Below, in pieces: positions 63,734 through 64,000 of a DNA stretch of 64,000 nucleotides. The stretch is from the NCBI RefSeq assembly GCF_023634025.1, contig NZ_JALJCW010000003.1, positions 124,001 to 188,000 on the forward strand, written 5' to 3'. The notes under the pieces were generated by a model. The model was not told the DNA's origin. It ran no database searches and saw only the letters and a list, made by a program, of their open reading frames with translations. The translations under genes were made by a program, and so were the position numbers. Origin of the DNA: Hanstruepera flava. GTDB lineage: Bacteria > Bacteroidota > Bacteroidia > Flavobacteriales > Flavobacteriaceae. Each line of letters starts with the position of its first letter. Position 1 is the stretch's first letter.

Positions 63734-64000
63734 ATGCATGTTGCAGTAGCGGGAAATATAGGCGCTGGAAAAACAACGCTAACAAAATTATTGGCAAAAC
63801 ATTATAAATGGGAACCTCAACTGGAAGATGTTGTAGACAACCCATACCTTGATGATTTTTACAATCAAATGGAACGTTGGAGTTTCAACCTACAAGTCTA
63901 TTTTTTAAATAGTCGTTTCAGGCAAGTCAATCAAATTAGACAAAGTGGTAAAGATATTATTCAAGATCGTACCATTTATGAAGACGCACATATTTTTGCG
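63734..64000 (+). CDS. Deoxynucleoside kinase, partial (3' end outside window)
   Basis: The frame opens at ATG 63734 and runs to the edge. It has the P-loop GNIGAGKTT (7-15), the ED/W-type substrate segment LEDVVDNPYLDDFY, and DRTIYEDAHIFA, the DRS-like motif (DRT) of bacterial deoxynucleoside kinases of the dCK/dGK type. These phosphorylate deoxynucleosides for salvage. At least 89 residues are visible. Confidence 0.9.
   Translation, partial: MHVAVAGNIGAGKTTLTKLLAKHYKWEPQLEDVVDNPYLDDFYNQMERWSFNLQVYFLNSRFRQVNQIRQSGKDIIQDRTIYEDAHIFA

Overview
The window is AT-rich DNA from a member of the Flavobacteriaceae (Bacteroidota), probably marine. The evidence is gliding genes gldA, gldB and gldC, a partial exosortase of the XrtF type, GLPGLI-family proteins, DUF3857/transglutaminase proteins, a split metH, formylglycine-type sulfatases, and many copies of the Bacteroidota promoter element TAnnTTTG about 20 to 40 bases before start codons. 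No rRNA, tRNA, CRISPR array, prophage or insertion sequence was seen. Most of the window is chromosomal core.

Layout. 1-8170: partial xrtF (-), a GAF protein, purH, then the shape/elongasome operon mreB-mreC-mreD-mrdA-rodA (+). 8371-16903: an accessory block on the + strand with a DUF2092 protein, a DUF6515 protein, a secreted sulfatase, a HAD lipoprotein, a Crp/Fnr regulator, a large lipoprotein sulfatase and an aquaporin. 16948-21803: gldC-gldB (-), nadE and a response regulator (+), dnaG (-). 21922-27739: an S15-type peptidase, an ECF sigma/anti-sigma-like/outer-membrane operon, and an arylsulfotransferase-like lipoprotein. 27743-30953: polyprenyl synthase, rlmN, queA (-). 31042-42078: a long, tightly packed minus-strand run that starts with an aromatic-rich leader peptide and attenuator, then pheA, an aminotransferase, tyrA, DAHP synthase/chorismate mutase, rsgA, dtd, two DUF3857 proteins, mazG and aroA. 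42211-46255: gldA (+), then a DUF2807 lipoprotein, a PagL-like protein and an aminotransferase (-). 46322-53224: a minus-strand methionine operon (cystathionine synthase-like enzyme, homoserine dehydrogenase, split metH, metF). 53727-54983: metK (+). 55027-62915: an outer-membrane barrel protein, three tandem GLPGLI paralogues (-), and a divergent two-component system (+). 62950-64000: a conserved hypothetical and a partial deoxynucleoside kinase.

The most notable content is RNA-level control. Upstream of pheA is a 26-codon ORF (absent from ordinary gene calls) with ten aromatic codons, followed by a 10-bp terminator hairpin ending a few bases before the pheA start. A second complement of the terminator stem lies inside the leader ORF, giving a compact two-state Phe/Tyr attenuator. 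The roughly 500-base gap between the methionine operon and metK holds two unrelated SAM sensors back to back: a clear SAM-I (S-box) aptamer reading left into methionine synthesis, and a SAM-II-like pseudoknot reading right into metK.

Other points: a DnaG whose four zinc ligands are all substituted, a response regulator with Glu in place of the phosphoacceptor Asp, an ECF-type promoter that suggests sigma autoregulation, a dispersed-repeat-like element at the seam of the split metH, and three GTTAAY repeats on a 10-bp period in front of the two-component system beside the GLPGLI genes.
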